From Streptomyces sp. Tue 6430 (GTDB lineage Bacteria > Actinomycetota > Actinomycetes > Streptomycetales > Streptomycetaceae), in contig JAKGSH010000001.1 of the NCBI GenBank assembly GCA_021568835.1, forward strand, positions 248,001 through 312,000: a stretch of DNA of 64,000 nucleotides, written 5' to 3'. Positions 18,320 through 28,134 of the stretch are shown in pieces (the stretch's first letter is position 1; each line of letters starts with the position of its first letter). The translations under genes were made by a program, and so were the position numbers. The notes under the pieces are model-generated. The model was not told where the DNA came from. It ran no database searches and was given only the letters and a program-made list of their open reading frames with translations.

Positions 18320-19507
18320 ATGGCCGAGATCATTCTCGAGGGAGTCACCAAGCGTTTTCCCGACGGGTCCCTCGCCGTGAAGGGCGTGGACCTCGACATC
18401 GCCGACGGCGAGTTCGTGATCCTGGTCGGTCCGTCGGGATGCGGCAAGTCCACCACCCTGAACATGATCGCCGGACTCGAGGACATCACCGAGGGCACCC
18501 TCCGCATCGGAGGCCGAGTCGTCAACGACCTGGCTCCCAAGGAACGCGACGTCGCCATGGTGTTCCAGAGCTACGCCCTGTACCCGCACATGAACGTCCG
18601 GGAGAACATGGGCTTCCCGCTGCGCCTGGCCAAGGTGGACAAGGACACCATCGACGCCAAGGTGACGGAAGCCGCCCGGATCCTCGACCTCACCGAGCAC
18701 CTGGACCGCAAGCCCGCCAACCTCTCGGGCGGTCAGCGCCAGCGGGTGGCCATGGGGCGGGCGATCGTCCGTGATCCCAAGGCGTTCTTGATGGACGAGC
18801 CGCTGTCCAACCTGGACGCCAAACTCCGGGTACAGATGCGCACGCAGATCTCCCGGCTGCAGCGGAGCCTCGGCACGACCACCGTGTACGTCACCCACGA
18901 CCAGACCGAGGCGATGACGCTCGGCGATCGCGTCGTGGTCATGCGGCAGGGCCTGGTCCAGCAGATCGGCACGCCTGCCGAACTGTACGACTTGCCGCGC
19001 AACATCTTCGTCGCGGGCTTCATCGGCTCCCCGGCGATGAACTTCCTGAACGCCACGCTGGAGCACGGTGCCCTGCGCTCGCCGCTCGGCGACCTGACCC
19101 TCGACGACCGTACGCGGCAGGCGCTGGAACGCCAGAACGCGCCCCGCGAGGTCATCGTCGGGCTGCGGCCGGAGGCATTCGAGGACGTGGCCCTGTCCCA
19201 CGACCCGGACCGGACGGGTCCGGTCTGCACCGTCACCGTGGAGGTACTGGAGTCGCTGGGCTCCGACGCGTACGTCTACTTCACCGCGGAGGGCGGGCCC
19301 GCCACGAGCACCGAACTGGAGGAGCTCGCCAAGGACTCGGGCCTGCGCGACACCGGAACCGACACCCAGCAGATCGTGGCCCGCCTGGACGCCGCCACGC
19401 GTGCCCGCGAGGGCGAACCGGTAGAGCTGCGGGTCGACATGGCCAAGGCCCACGTGTTCGACCCGGCGACCGGAGCGAACCTCACGCATCCGGTGAGGGC
19501 GGAGTGA
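18320..19507 (+). CDS. sugC: ABC sugar importer ATPase, SugC/MsiK type
   Basis: The 395-residue ATPase of the CUT1 family has Walker [11 protein letters not shown]-loop [11 protein letters not shown], signature LSGGQRQRV, Walker [12 protein letters not shown] and switch [10 protein letters not shown]-terminal regulatory (TOBE/OB) domain contains [14 protein letters not shown]. It is encoded within the transporter operon, whereas many Streptomyces sugar importers use the unlinked multitasking ATPase MsiK. AAGGAGG precedes the ATG. The stop overlaps the start of a truncated exporter frame. Confidence 0.9.
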   Translation: MAEIILEGVTKRFPDGSLAVKGVDLDIADGEFVILVGPSGCGKSTTLNMIAGLEDITEGTLRIGGRVVNDLAPKERDVAMVFQSYALYPHMNVRENMGFPLRLAKVDKDTIDAKVTEAARILDLTEHLDRKPANLSGGQRQRVAMGRAIVRDPKAFLMDEPLSNLDAKLRVQMRTQISRLQRSLGTTTVYVTHDQTEAMTLGDRVVVMRQGLVQQIGTPAELYDLPRNIFVAGFIGSPAMNFLNATLEHGALRSPLGDLTLDDRTRQALERQNAPREVIVGLRPEAFEDVALSHDPDRTGPVCTVTVEVLESLGSDAYVYFTAEGGPATSTELEELAKDSGLRDTGTDTQQIVARLDAATRAREGEPVELRVDMAKAHVFDPATGANLTHPVRAE

Positions 19508-20277
19508 CGACTCGCCGCACAGGACGCGATCCGCGTCCGTGTACCCCACGGGGGCGCGCGGCCGCTCTTCGAGGGCTCGACCTGGCCGTGCCCGGCGGGA
19601 CGAAGCTCGGCCTCGTCGGCCGGTCCGGCGGCGGCAAGACCACACTGACCCGGCTCCTGCTGCGCATGACGGACATCGACGGCGGCCGCATCCTCGTCGG
19701 CGGCCAGGACATCACCCGGCTGCGCCAGGCCGACCTGCGCGGCCTGATCGCCTACGTGCCGCAGGACCCGGCGATGTTCCACCGCTCGCTGCGGGACAAC
19801 ATCGCCTTCGCCCGGCCGGACGCCACCGAGGCCGAGGTCCGCCGCGCCGCCGAGGCGGCCCACGTCACGGAGTTCGCCGACACGCTGCCCGACGGCTTCG
19901 ACACCCTGGTCGGCGAGCGGGGCGTCAAACTCTCCGGCGGTCAGCGCCAGCGGGTCGCGCTCGCCCGGGCGATCCTGCGCGACGCCCCGATCCTGCTGCT
20001 CGACGAGGCGACCAGCGCCCTCGACTCCGAGAGCGAGATCCTCGTCCAGGAGGCGCTGTGGCGGCTCATGGAGGGGCGGACGGCGCTGGTGGTCGCGCAC
20101 CGGCTGAGCACCGTCGCCGGGATGGACCGGCTGGTCGTCCTGGACCGCGGCCGGGTCGTCGAACAGGGCACCCACCAGGAGCTGCCGGCCGCGGACGGCA
20201 CCTACGCCAAGCTGTGGCAGCACCAGTCGGGCGGCTTCCTCGACGACAGTCCGGCCCGGGCGCCCGATCCGCGTTGA
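19504..20277 (+). pseudogene. Truncated ABC exporter (nucleotide-binding domain only)
   Basis: The frame encodes an MsbA/MdlB-type ATPase domain: Walker [10 protein letters not shown], signature [14 protein letters not shown], Walker [16 protein letters not shown] and H-loop VVAHRLSTV. The transmembrane half that normally precedes it is absent. The domain begins right at the sugC stop (GTGA overlap at 19504). The few preceding residues ([11 protein letters not shown] in a neighbouring frame) look like the degraded start of the domain. It probably marks a recombination junction rather than a working two-gene exporter. It could still make a soluble ATPase. Confidence 0.75.
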
Positions 20278-20311
20278 CCGGGCCGGGCGCCCGATCCGCG
20301 CTGACCGGGCC
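20258..20311 (+). repeat. 27-bp tandem duplication at the exporter remnant's end
   Basis: Two adjacent 27-bp units (20258-20284 and 20285-20311) differ at one base. The unit begins GGGCGCCCGATCCGCG and includes the stop codon of the remnant, so the 3' end has been duplicated. Confidence 0.85.
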
Positions 20312-20353
20312 GCCGACGGGCCGCGGCCCGCCGGCGAACCGCCGGCCGCCCCG

Positions 20354-20800
20354 TCACCCGCGGGCGCGGGTACGGGTGCGGGTGGGAGCCGGGCGGGGCG
20401 GGCTGATGAACTGGAGCTCCAGGGCCGCCGGGGGCCCGGCGACACCCGGGCCGCCCGCCGCCGCCCAGGCCAGGATCTCCTCGGTGCAGTCGTCGTCCGT
20501 CGCGAAACCGACCCAGGTGGCCCGGCCGCCCGCCCGGCGGCCCGCGCCGGACGGCTGGACGACGATCACGTTGGCCCGGTCGCAGGGACCCAGACAGTCC
20601 GTCGTACGGACCTCGAAGGCGCCCGCCGACGCGGCCGCCGCCGCGCGCAGGCGCTCCAGCTGCCAGGCGTGGTCGTAGCCGGGGTTCTTGCGGGCGTCAC
20701 CGCAGCAGCAGCCCCGGCAGACCACCAGGGTGCACGGCCGGCGCGCGGCCGCGCCGACCAGCGCCACGCGCCGGGCGGGCGGGACGGAACGCGGTCCCAC
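20354..20800 (-). CDS. (2Fe-2S) thioredoxin-like ferredoxin domain protein
   Basis: The protein of about 148 residues has cysteines in CTLVVCRGCCCGD and TTDCLGPCDRANVIVV, the spacing of thioredoxin-fold [2Fe-2S] ferredoxins. The C-terminus (WAAAGGPGVAGPP, then RPAPTRTRTRARG) is low complexity. The start is uncertain: GTG 20800 or GTG 20767 are possible, both just after the Nudix stop, and neither has a good ribosome site. It lies directly downstream of the Nudix-like gene, suggesting cotranscription. A redox partner cannot be named. Confidence 0.72.
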   Translation of the reverse strand: MGPRSVPPARRVALVGAAARRPCTLVVCRGCCCGDARKNPGYDHAWQLERLRAAAAASAGAFEVRTTDCLGPCDRANVIVVQPSGAGRRAGGRATWVGFATDDDCTEEILAWAAAGGPGVAGPPAALELQFISPPRPAPTRTRTRARG

Positions 20801-20805
20801 GCCGG

Positions 20806-21345
20806 TCAGGACGCCGACTGGCCGACGTGGGCCAGCGCCTGCCGCAGCAGGAAGCCGTGCCCGCCCGGCATCTCGCTCTGCACCGCGGGCGAGACCGCCT
20901 CCTGCGGGTCGAACCACACCAGGTCCAGGGCGTCCTGCCGGGGCCGGCAGTCACCGGTCACCGGCACGATGTACGCCAGCGACACCGCGTGCTGACGCGG
21001 GTCGTGGTACGGCGTGACGCCCTGCGTGGGGAAGTACTCCGCGACCGTGAAGGGCTGCAGGGACGCCGGGACGTGGGGCAGCGCCATGGGGCCGAGGTCC
21101 TTCTCCAGGTTTCGCAGCAGGGCGTCGCGGACCCGTTCGTGGTGCAGGACCCGACCCGAGACCAGGGTCCGGCTGACGTTGCCGTCCGGTCCTATCCGCA
21201 GCAGCAGGCCGATCTTGGTGACTTCGCCGCTGTCGTCGACGCGCACGGGCACGGCCTCGACGTACAGGATCGGCATGCGGGAGCGGGCGAGTTCGAGTTC
21301 GTCCTGGCTCAGCCAGCCGGGCGTGGTATCGGTCAAGTCTGACAT
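20806..21345 (-). CDS. Nudix-like (DUF4916) protein
   Basis: A 179-residue protein beginning MSDLTDTTPGWLSQDELELA, with core segments ILYVEAVPVRV and RIGPDGNVSRTLVSGRVL, matching DUF4916, a Nudix-fold family that lacks a canonical Nudix box. A TATGAT box (21352-21357) lies 6 nt upstream of the ATG, inside the end of the amidohydrolase gene, so a leaderless transcript is likely. The substrate is unknown. Confidence 0.78.
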   Translation of the reverse strand: MSDLTDTTPGWLSQDELELARSRMPILYVEAVPVRVDDSGEVTKIGLLLRIGPDGNVSRTLVSGRVLHHERVRDALLRNLEKDLGPMALPHVPASLQPFTVAEYFPTQGVTPYHDPRQHAVSLAYIVPVTGDCRPRQDALDLVWFDPQEAVSPAVQSEMPGGHGFLLRQALAHVGQSAS

Positions 21346-21352
21346 TGCTTGA

Positions 21353-22492
21353 TCATACTTTCAGTCCGTCGGGAAGCCGGTAGACCCGGTGGGCGTTGTC
21401 CGCCCCGGCCCACCGTGCCAGGCGCAGCGCGTCGGGCAGGCTCAGTTCGTCGGCGTCCACCCGGTCCTGGAGCAGATCCCCCAGTCCCCGGCGGAACGCC
21501 AGCGCGCCGAGCCCGTAGAACTCGGCCACGCCGTAGGCGTCGGAGCTGTACAGCAGCTTGTGGAACGGGGTGATCTCCAGCGCCTCCTCCAGGACCGTTC
21601 GCGCGCGCACCGGGCCGACGTGGTGCAGGGTGAGCCCCACGTCCAGGTACACCTGCTCGAACACCGCGGCCAGGTAGGCGGCCTGCCGCTGGTAGGGCCA
21701 GCAGTGCAGGAGCAGCACGGGGATCGTGCCCGCGATCAGGCGCAGCCAGTCCGTCAACCGGGCCGGATCCGCCCGGTGCAGGCGGATGTCGCTGTCGCCG
21801 AAGCCGGTGTGCAGCTGGAGCGGCAGTCCCAGGTCGACGGCGGTCCACAGCAGGTGCCGCACCAGCACGGGCTCCGCCAGGCGTCCGCCGCGCGCCAGCC
21901 AGCGCCGCGCCGCGCGGGTCACCTCCGCGTCCGCGGGCCGGGCCGGGTCGAGGTCGAAGCCGGTGCGGTACGCGGCCACCGACTTCACCGCCACCACGCC
22001 GGGCGCGCGCAGCGCCTCCCACGCGGCCGCCCGGAACGCGTCGCCGTACCCGTCCGCCTCGACGCCCCGCGCGGCCACGGCCTCGGCGACCGTCTCCAGC
22101 CGGACGACCTCGCGGGCCGTCCCGCCCGCCGCGTCGGCGAGTTCGGCCGGTGCGGTGAGGCCGTCCGGCGGGAGACCGGTGTCCACGCAGAACACGCCGG
22201 TGCGGGCGGCCGTCAGGAACCGCCGGTTCACCTCCCGCGGCCCCAGCTCCGCCCGCCGCTCCAGGTAGGCGTCGGCCGGGGCGTGCCGCTCCAGGTCCAG
22301 CAGGGGCGCGCAGTGGCGCCGTACGGCCACGCCCGCCGGAGTGTCGAACGGGGAACTGCCCGGCCAACGGCCGCCCTCCGTGAGCAGCGCCTCGAAGCCC
22401 GGCCGGTCCAGCGGGGCGGTGGCCACGCCGTGGCAGTGGTGGTCGACCAGCTCCAGCCGGGCGAGGGCCTCGTGGACCGGTCCGCCGCCCAC
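21353..22492 (-). CDS. Amidohydrolase, FluG N-terminal type
   Basis: This 379-residue amidohydrolase (TIM-barrel) has an N-terminal DHHCHG metal motif. Later strand-end residues are LQLHTGFGDSDI, PVLLLHCWPYQRQ and KLLYSSDAYG. The GTG start at 22492 is one base after the stop of the glutamine synthetase-like gene, so the two are coupled. In fungal FluG the same two domains are fused in one chain. It may hydrolyse the gamma-glutamyl product or a related amide, but this is inference. Confidence 0.83.
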   Translation of the reverse strand: MGGGPVHEALARLELVDHHCHGVATAPLDRPGFEALLTEGGRWPGSSPFDTPAGVAVRRHCAPLLDLERHAPADAYLERRAELGPREVNRRFLTAARTGVFCVDTGLPPDGLTAPAELADAAGGTAREVVRLETVAEAVAARGVEADGYGDAFRAAAWEALRAPGVVAVKSVAAYRTGFDLDPARPADAEVTRAARRWLARGGRLAEPVLVRHLLWTAVDLGLPLQLHTGFGDSDIRLHRADPARLTDWLRLIAGTIPVLLLHCWPYQRQAAYLAAVFEQVYLDVGLTLHHVGPVRARTVLEEALEITPFHKLLYSSDAYGVAEFYGLGALAFRRGLGDLLQDRVDADELSLPDALRLARWAGADNAHRVYRLPDGLKV

Positions 22493-22493
22493 G

Positions 22494-23897
22494 TCAGTAC
22501 ACCCAGCGGTAGGCCGCCGCCACCCGCTCGTCGTCCAGCCCGGCCACGCCCTCGATCTCGCCCTGCCGTACGGCGGTCACCGCGTCGGCGAGGACCGGGC
22601 CCAGCGCGGCCCGCAGCACCCCGTCCGCGCGGAACTCCGCGACCGCCTCGCCCAGCGTGGCCGGCAGCCGGCGCACGCCTCGCGCCGCGGCCTCCTCCGG
22701 GGCCAGCCGGGCCGGATCGCCGGTGGTCTCCTCGGGCAGGACCGCACCCGAGGCGATGCCGTCCAGGCCCGCGGCGATGAGGCAGCCGAGGGCGAGATAG
22801 GGGTTGGCGGCCAGGTCGACCGGCTTCACCTCCAGGTTCGCCAGCTCGGCACGCCGGCCCGCGGTGCCCCGCACCAGCCGGATCGCCGCCTCGCGGGTCT
22901 CCAGGCCCCAGGCGGTGAACACGCCCGCCCACTGGGAGGGCCGCAGCCGCAGCCGGCTGGCGGGGCTCGGCGCGGTCACCGCCGTGAGCGCCGGGAGGTG
23001 GGCGAGGACGCCGGCCGCGAAGGCCTCCGCGTCGGCCGTCATGCCGTACCGGCGGCTCCCGCCGCCGTGCAGGTTGGTGCCGTCGCGCCAGGCGGAGAGG
23101 TGGACGTGGCCGCCGTTGCCGACGCCCCGCGCCAGCACGGCGGGGGAGAAGGAGACCCGCAGACCGTGCCGGCGGGCCACCGCGCGGATCGTCTGGCGCA
23201 CCAGCACGCTGCGGTCGGCCGCCGCCACCGGGTCCAGGGCGGCCACCGAGATCTCGAACTGCCCCGGCGCGTACTCGGGATGGACCTGCTCGACGTCCAC
23301 GCCCTGGGCCGCGCACGCCGCCAGCAGCTCGGCGGCGCAGTCGCTCAGCTCCACCTGCCGGATCGCGCCGTACGCCGGTCCGGGGGCGGCGGGGACGAAC
23401 TCGCCGGGCGGCGCGGAGTCCAGGCCCACCGACCACTCGATCTCGATCCCGGCCTTGAAGGCGAGACCGTGCGCGCGGGCCGCCCCGGCCACGGTGCGGC
23501 GCAGGAAGGTGCGGGAGCAGCCCGGGTGCGGCTCGCCGTCCTGGGTGATGCGGTCGACCGGCGCCCACGCCCAGCCGGGCTGCGCGGCCAGCACCACCAG
23601 CCGGTCCAGGTCCGGGTAGAGGCGCAGGTCGCCGTCGGGGGAGCCGAGGACGTCGGTGGTGACGCTGCGGTCGTCGGCGAGGAAGGTGTCGAACACCGGC
23701 GACATCCCCACGCCCCAGGCCGCCGCGGAGGCCAGTCCCGCGGTCGGGACCGTCTTCACCCGGCCGACGCCCGCGGTGTCGACGTAGGCCAGGACGATGC
23801 CGTGCACACCCCGGCCCGCCAGTTCACCGCTGAGGGCCCTGGCCCGTTCGACGTCTCCGGGGCGGCCGCCGGGGAGGGGATCGGTGAGGGTGGTCAT
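22494..23897 (-). CDS. Glutamine synthetase-like gamma-glutamyl ligase
   Basis: The 467-residue protein has glutamine synthetase-fold motifs: GIEIEWSVG, GQFEISVAALDP, GNGGHVHLSAW and NLEVKPVDLAANPYLALG. It is a divergent GlnA-like protein, a group that includes enzymes making gamma-glutamyl polyamines or ethanolamide rather than glutamine. GGAGG precedes the ATG at 23897. The coupled amidohydrolase supports a catabolic role. It is unlikely to be the housekeeping GlnA. Confidence 0.83.
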   Translation of the reverse strand: MTTLTDPLPGGRPGDVERARALSGELAGRGVHGIVLAYVDTAGVGRVKTVPTAGLASAAAWGVGMSPVFDTFLADDRSVTTDVLGSPDGDLRLYPDLDRLVVLAAQPGWAWAPVDRITQDGEPHPGCSRTFLRRTVAGAARAHGLAFKAGIEIEWSVGLDSAPPGEFVPAAPGPAYGAIRQVELSDCAAELLAACAAQGVDVEQVHPEYAPGQFEISVAALDPVAAADRSVLVRQTIRAVARRHGLRVSFSPAVLARGVGNGGHVHLSAWRDGTNLHGGGSRRYGMTADAEAFAAGVLAHLPALTAVTAPSPASRLRLRPSQWAGVFTAWGLETREAAIRLVRGTAGRRAELANLEVKPVDLAANPYLALGCLIAAGLDGIASGAVLPEETTGDPARLAPEEAAARGVRRLPATLGEAVAEFRADGVLRAALGPVLADAVTAVRQGEIEGVAGLDDERVAAAYRWVY

Positions 23898-23939
23898 GTC
23901 GGCCTCCAGGATCGCGTCGGCGCGCACGGGCGGTGCCGG

Positions 23940-24245
23940 TCAGGGTTTCACGGCCACCGCGCCGTACTGCGGCACCACGGCCGCGTCGTCGTCCTCCGGG
24001 CGCCAGCGGGAGCAGGACACCAGGCCCGGCTCCAGCAGGTCCAGGCCCGCGAGGAACGCGGCGATCTCCTCGCCGGTGCGGGCGGTGATCGGCGGGGTGG
24101 CGTGCTCGTTCCAGAACCTCATCGCCGGGATCTGGCCCTCGCCGCCCAGCGCGCCGTCGTGGGTGGGGTGGGTGAGGACCAGGTGGCTGCCCGGCGGGAC
24201 CTCCGCCATGATCCGGCGCACGATGTCCCGCGCCCCGCCCGTCGT
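23940..24245 (-). pseudogene. Remnant of a SAM-dependent methyltransferase (DUF574)
   Basis: Only the C-terminal third of the S-adenosylmethionine methyltransferase family is present: RIMAEVPPGSHLVLTHPT, RFWNEHATPPITARTGEEI and LLEPGLVSCSRWRP, ending QYGAVAVKP. The N-terminal SAM-binding domain is missing, and upstream the sequence turns into short tandem repeats (24271-24330). An ATG at 24209 could initiate an 89-residue protein, but it would lack the binding fold. I regard it as a 5' deletion remnant. Confidence 0.75.
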
Positions 24246-24270
24246 CCGCCATTGTGCCGCCGGGTGATCA

Positions 24271-24330
24271 CCGGTGTCCCGGGATCGGGCGCACCCGTGT
24301 CCCGGGATCGGGCGCACCCGTGTCCCGGGG
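24271..24330. repeat. 23-bp tandem repeat, two and a half copies
   Basis: The unit CCGTGTCCCGGGATCGGG plus CGCAC occurs at 24271-24294 (with one extra G) and 24295-24317, and partially at 24318-24330. Each unit contains CCCGGGATCGGG. It lies between the methyltransferase remnant and the divergent HAD gene. Confidence 0.85.
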
Positions 24331-24396
24331 CCCGAGGGCGGCCCGGGGCCCCCGGTAGGGTGACAATCCGGTCAGCCACGTACAGGAAAGCAGGAC

Positions 24397-25274
24397 ATGC
24401 CCTACTCCCACGCCCCCCAGCCGACCGCACCCGCGCCGGCGGCCGGCGGCGCCGACATCCGTCTCGTCGTCACCGACATGGACGGCACGCTGCTCGACGA
24501 CGACAAGCGGACGCCCGACGGGCTCCGGGAGGTCCTCGCGCTGCTGCGGGAGCGCGGCGTGCTGTTCAGCCCCGCCAGCGGCCGGCAGTACGCGACGCTG
24601 GCGCGGGAGTTCGCCGAGGTGGCCGACGGAATGGTCTTCATAGCGGAGAACGGCACCTACGTCGTCCGCGACGGCGAGGAACTCAGCTCCGACCCGCTGG
24701 ACCCCGCCGTGGTCGTCCGCGTCGTCGATGCCGTACGGCGGCTCGCGGCGGGCGGCGCGGACGTCGGGGCCGTCGTCTGCGGGAAGCGGTCCGCGTACGT
24801 CGAGCGGGCCGACGGGGCCTTCCTCGCGGAGGTCGGCCGGTACTACCTGCGCCACCGGGTCGTCGAGGACGTCGCCGCCGTCGAGGACGACATCATCAAG
24901 GTCGCCCTGTTCGACTTCGGTTCGGCGACGGAGACCACCGCACCGGCCTTGGCGCCGTTCACGGACACCCATCAGGTCGTCGTCTCCGGCGAGCACTGGG
25001 TCGACGTCATGAACCGCACCGCCAACAAGGGCGTCGCCCTGCGCCGGCTCCAGGACGAGCTGGGCATCACGCCCGCGCAGACCGTGGTGTTCGGCGACTA
25101 CCTCAACGACCTGGAGATGCTGGACGCCGCCGACTGGTCCTTCGCCATGGCCAACGCCCATCCGGAGGTCGTCCGGCGGGCCCGCCACCTGGCCCCTCCA
25201 ACAACGACAACGGGGTGCTGCGCACCCTGGTCCGGCTTCTCGACCTGCCGGTGACCGGGCTGCGGCCGCTCTGA
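24397..25274 (+). CDS. Cof-type HAD-IIB phosphatase (one frameshift)
   Basis: The HAD-superfamily phosphatase (292 residues repaired) has motif I VTDMDGTLLDDD, a large C2 cap, and motif IV VVFGDYLNDLEML. Such enzymes dephosphorylate sugar phosphates or flavin/thiamine intermediates. A base is missing near 25197; adding it gives SNNDNGVLRTLVRLLDLP, the typical end, and a stop at 25272-25274. The first 20 residues are Pro/Ala-rich. A GTACAGGAAAGCAGG leader provides the ribosome site. Confidence 0.86.
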
Positions 25275-25365
25275 CCGCCACGGCCGCTCCGACTCGGCGC
25301 GTCGCGGCCGGGTGGGAGTGAGAGCCGGACGCCGCGCGGTTCGCCCGGGCGCGGCGCCCGGCCGT

Positions 25366-25697
25366 TCAGGGTTTGAGCGGGTCGTGGCCGATCGTCATGA
25401 GCCGGTGGCGCAGGGCGGTGTCCTCGGCCGCGGGCTCGTCCGCCACGTCGGTCTCGTCGTCGACCGTCTCCACCACCTCCCGCATCACGCGGAGGTCGTC
25501 CTTCGTGAGGTCGGTGCGCCGCTTCTGGAGGATCGCCAGCACGTGCCGGCCGGTCGGGGGGCCCGCCGCCCGGGCAGCGCCTCCGTGGTCTCGCCGGAGT
25601 CCCGCACCCGCAGCCAGGCGGCCAGCTCCTGCGAGGTCATGTTGACCACGCGGTGGAAGTCCTCCCACAGCGCGTCGAGTTCGAGGGCGTCGGTCAT
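25366..25697 (-). CDS. DUF3140 protein (one frameshift)
   Basis: The repaired protein of 110 residues reads MTDALELDALWEDFHRVVNM at its start, then GRHVLAILQKRRTDLTKDD and HDPLKP at the end, matching DUF3140, a small family often found near stress genes. One base is missing near 25568. GGAAGG precedes the ATG. It lies 71 bp downstream of dps on the same strand and may share its transcript. Function unknown. Confidence 0.78.
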
Positions 25698-25768
25698 GGC
25701 GTGCCTTCCGTCGTGCCGCTGCGTCGTGCCGCTGCGTGGTGTCCCTGTTCCGCGGTCCGGGCCGGCGG

Positions 25769-26251
25769 TCAGTCCTCGCGCGGCCAGTTCTCCGCCTCGA
25801 ACATCCACCGTTGCTTCTCCAGCTCGGCGGTGATGCCGATCAGCAGGTCCTGGGTGACCGGGTCGGCCTTCTCGGTGGTCCCGATCCGCTCCCGCAGCCG
25901 GTCGATGGCCGCGCCCAGGGTCTCCGCGATCACCCGCACCACGTCCTCGTCGCGCAGCCAGCCTTCCTTCGGGGACGGCAGCGTGAACGCCGACGCGATC
26001 GTCTCCGGGCGGCCGTCCGGCGGCAGGCCGAGTGCGGCGGCCCGCTCGGCGACCGTGTCGGCGAAGGCGCGGGCGGTCGTGACCACCTCGTCGAGCTGGA
26101 GGTGGATCGAGCGGAACCGCGGGCCGACGATGTTCCAGTGGGCCTGCTTGCCGATCAGGGAGATGCCCAGCAGATCGACGAGCGTGCCCTGCAGCGCGTC
26201 GAAGGTGACCTGGCGGGCCGGTTCGGGCAGGGGGCTCTTGACGACAGTCAT
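25769..26251 (-). CDS. dps: Dps-family ferritin-like DNA-protection protein
   Basis: The 160-residue protein is a mini-ferritin with ferroxidase-site residues in HWNIVGPRFRSIHLQLDEV and the C-terminal helix ELEKQRWMFEAENW. Dps dodecamers oxidise and store iron and shield DNA in stress or stationary phase. GGAGG precedes the ATG at 26251, which overlaps the stop of the WhiB-family gene as ATGA. This tight coupling suggests the iron-sulfur regulator and Dps are made together. Confidence 0.92.
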   Translation of the reverse strand: MTVVKSPLPEPARQVTFDALQGTLVDLLGISLIGKQAHWNIVGPRFRSIHLQLDEVVTTARAFADTVAERAAALGLPPDGRPETIASAFTLPSPKEGWLRDEDVVRVIAETLGAAIDRLRERIGTTEKADPVTQDLLIGITAELEKQRWMFEAENWPRED

Positions 26252-26538
26252 ACGGCGGTCCTCCTTCTCACGTCGTCCCGTGCGGTACGGAGCAGGTCGG
26301 CGCGTTCCGCCTCGTCGGTGCCGCCCCACACGCCGGACAGCCGGCCGCTCTCGAGGGCGTACGCCAGGCAGTCGGCGGTCACCGGGCACCGTCCGCAGAC
26401 CCGTTTGGCGTCCGCGGTCTCCCGCAGCGCCGGCCCGGACGTGCCCACGGGGAAGAACAAGTCGGGGTCCTCGCCGATGCAGGCGCCCCTGCGCAACCAC
26501 TCCATGGGGGCGCGGGTGCCCAGGGCGATTCGGCGCAA
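26248..26538 (-). CDS. WhiB-family iron-sulfur regulator
   Basis: This short WhiB-like protein (96 residues) has the four cluster cysteines: C in RRGACIGEDPDLFFP and the CxxC...C set in AKRVCGRCPVTADCLAYA. The family GVWGG turn occurs in RLSGVWGGTDEAER, and a basic C-terminal tail follows. A TTG start at 26538 is used because GGGAG lies at good spacing; ATG 26505 is an alternative lacking a ribosome site. It is translationally coupled to dps. Confidence 0.9.
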   Translation of the reverse strand: MRRIALGTRAPMEWLRRGACIGEDPDLFFPVGTSGPALRETADAKRVCGRCPVTADCLAYALESGRLSGVWGGTDEAERADLLRTARDDVRRRTAV

Positions 26539-26572
26539 ACGCGGCTCCCGGCGGCGCGAACGCGGCTCCCGG
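26531..26572. repeat. 21-bp direct repeat over the WhiB translation start
   Basis: CGGCGCAAACGCGGCTCCCG occurs at 26531, extended by one G, and again at 26552 with one mismatch. The first copy includes the TTG start on the minus strand and the second its upstream region, so the ribosome-binding site GGGAG is duplicated. Confidence 0.75.
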
Positions 26573-26706
26573 CGGGGACGGCCCCGGGGGCGGGGCGGTG
26601 CGCGCGGGGCCGTAGGACTGCGGGGTGGTGCGCGCGAGGCCGCGGGGCGGCCCGTGCCGCCGCTCGGTGACCTTCCCCCAGGGTGCGACGGCGGTCTATA
26701 GTCCGA

Positions 26707-26723
26707 AACTAGCAGCGCTAATT
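26707..26723. promoter_or_regulatory. Possible operator in front of the thiolase gene
   Basis: AACTAGC (26707-26713) and GCTAATT (26717-26723) are inverted repeats with one mismatch around AGC, in an AT-rich island of a GC-rich region. TATAGT at 26697-26702 could be the -10 box. The thiolase start lies 46 bp downstream. The regulator is unknown; TetR or MarR proteins use comparable sites. Confidence 0.45.
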
Positions 26724-26768
26724 AATCTGCCGAACCACAGTGTCGTCGTCGGTCAGGAGTCCCCAGTC

Positions 26769-27953
<1,185 letters not shown>

Positions 27954-28134
27954 CGCACCACGACGGGGCTGCCCGGCGGCCGCACGGCCGTGCGGCCGTG
28001 TGGCCCGGTGGCCGTGCGGCTCGGCGACCGTGTGGCCCGGTGACCCCGCGGCCCGATGGCCCGGTGGCCCCGCGGCCGCCGGGCGGGAGGCTCCTCACCG
28101 CGGCCGATCAGGTGTGCGTAGCATCGGTCCCCGC

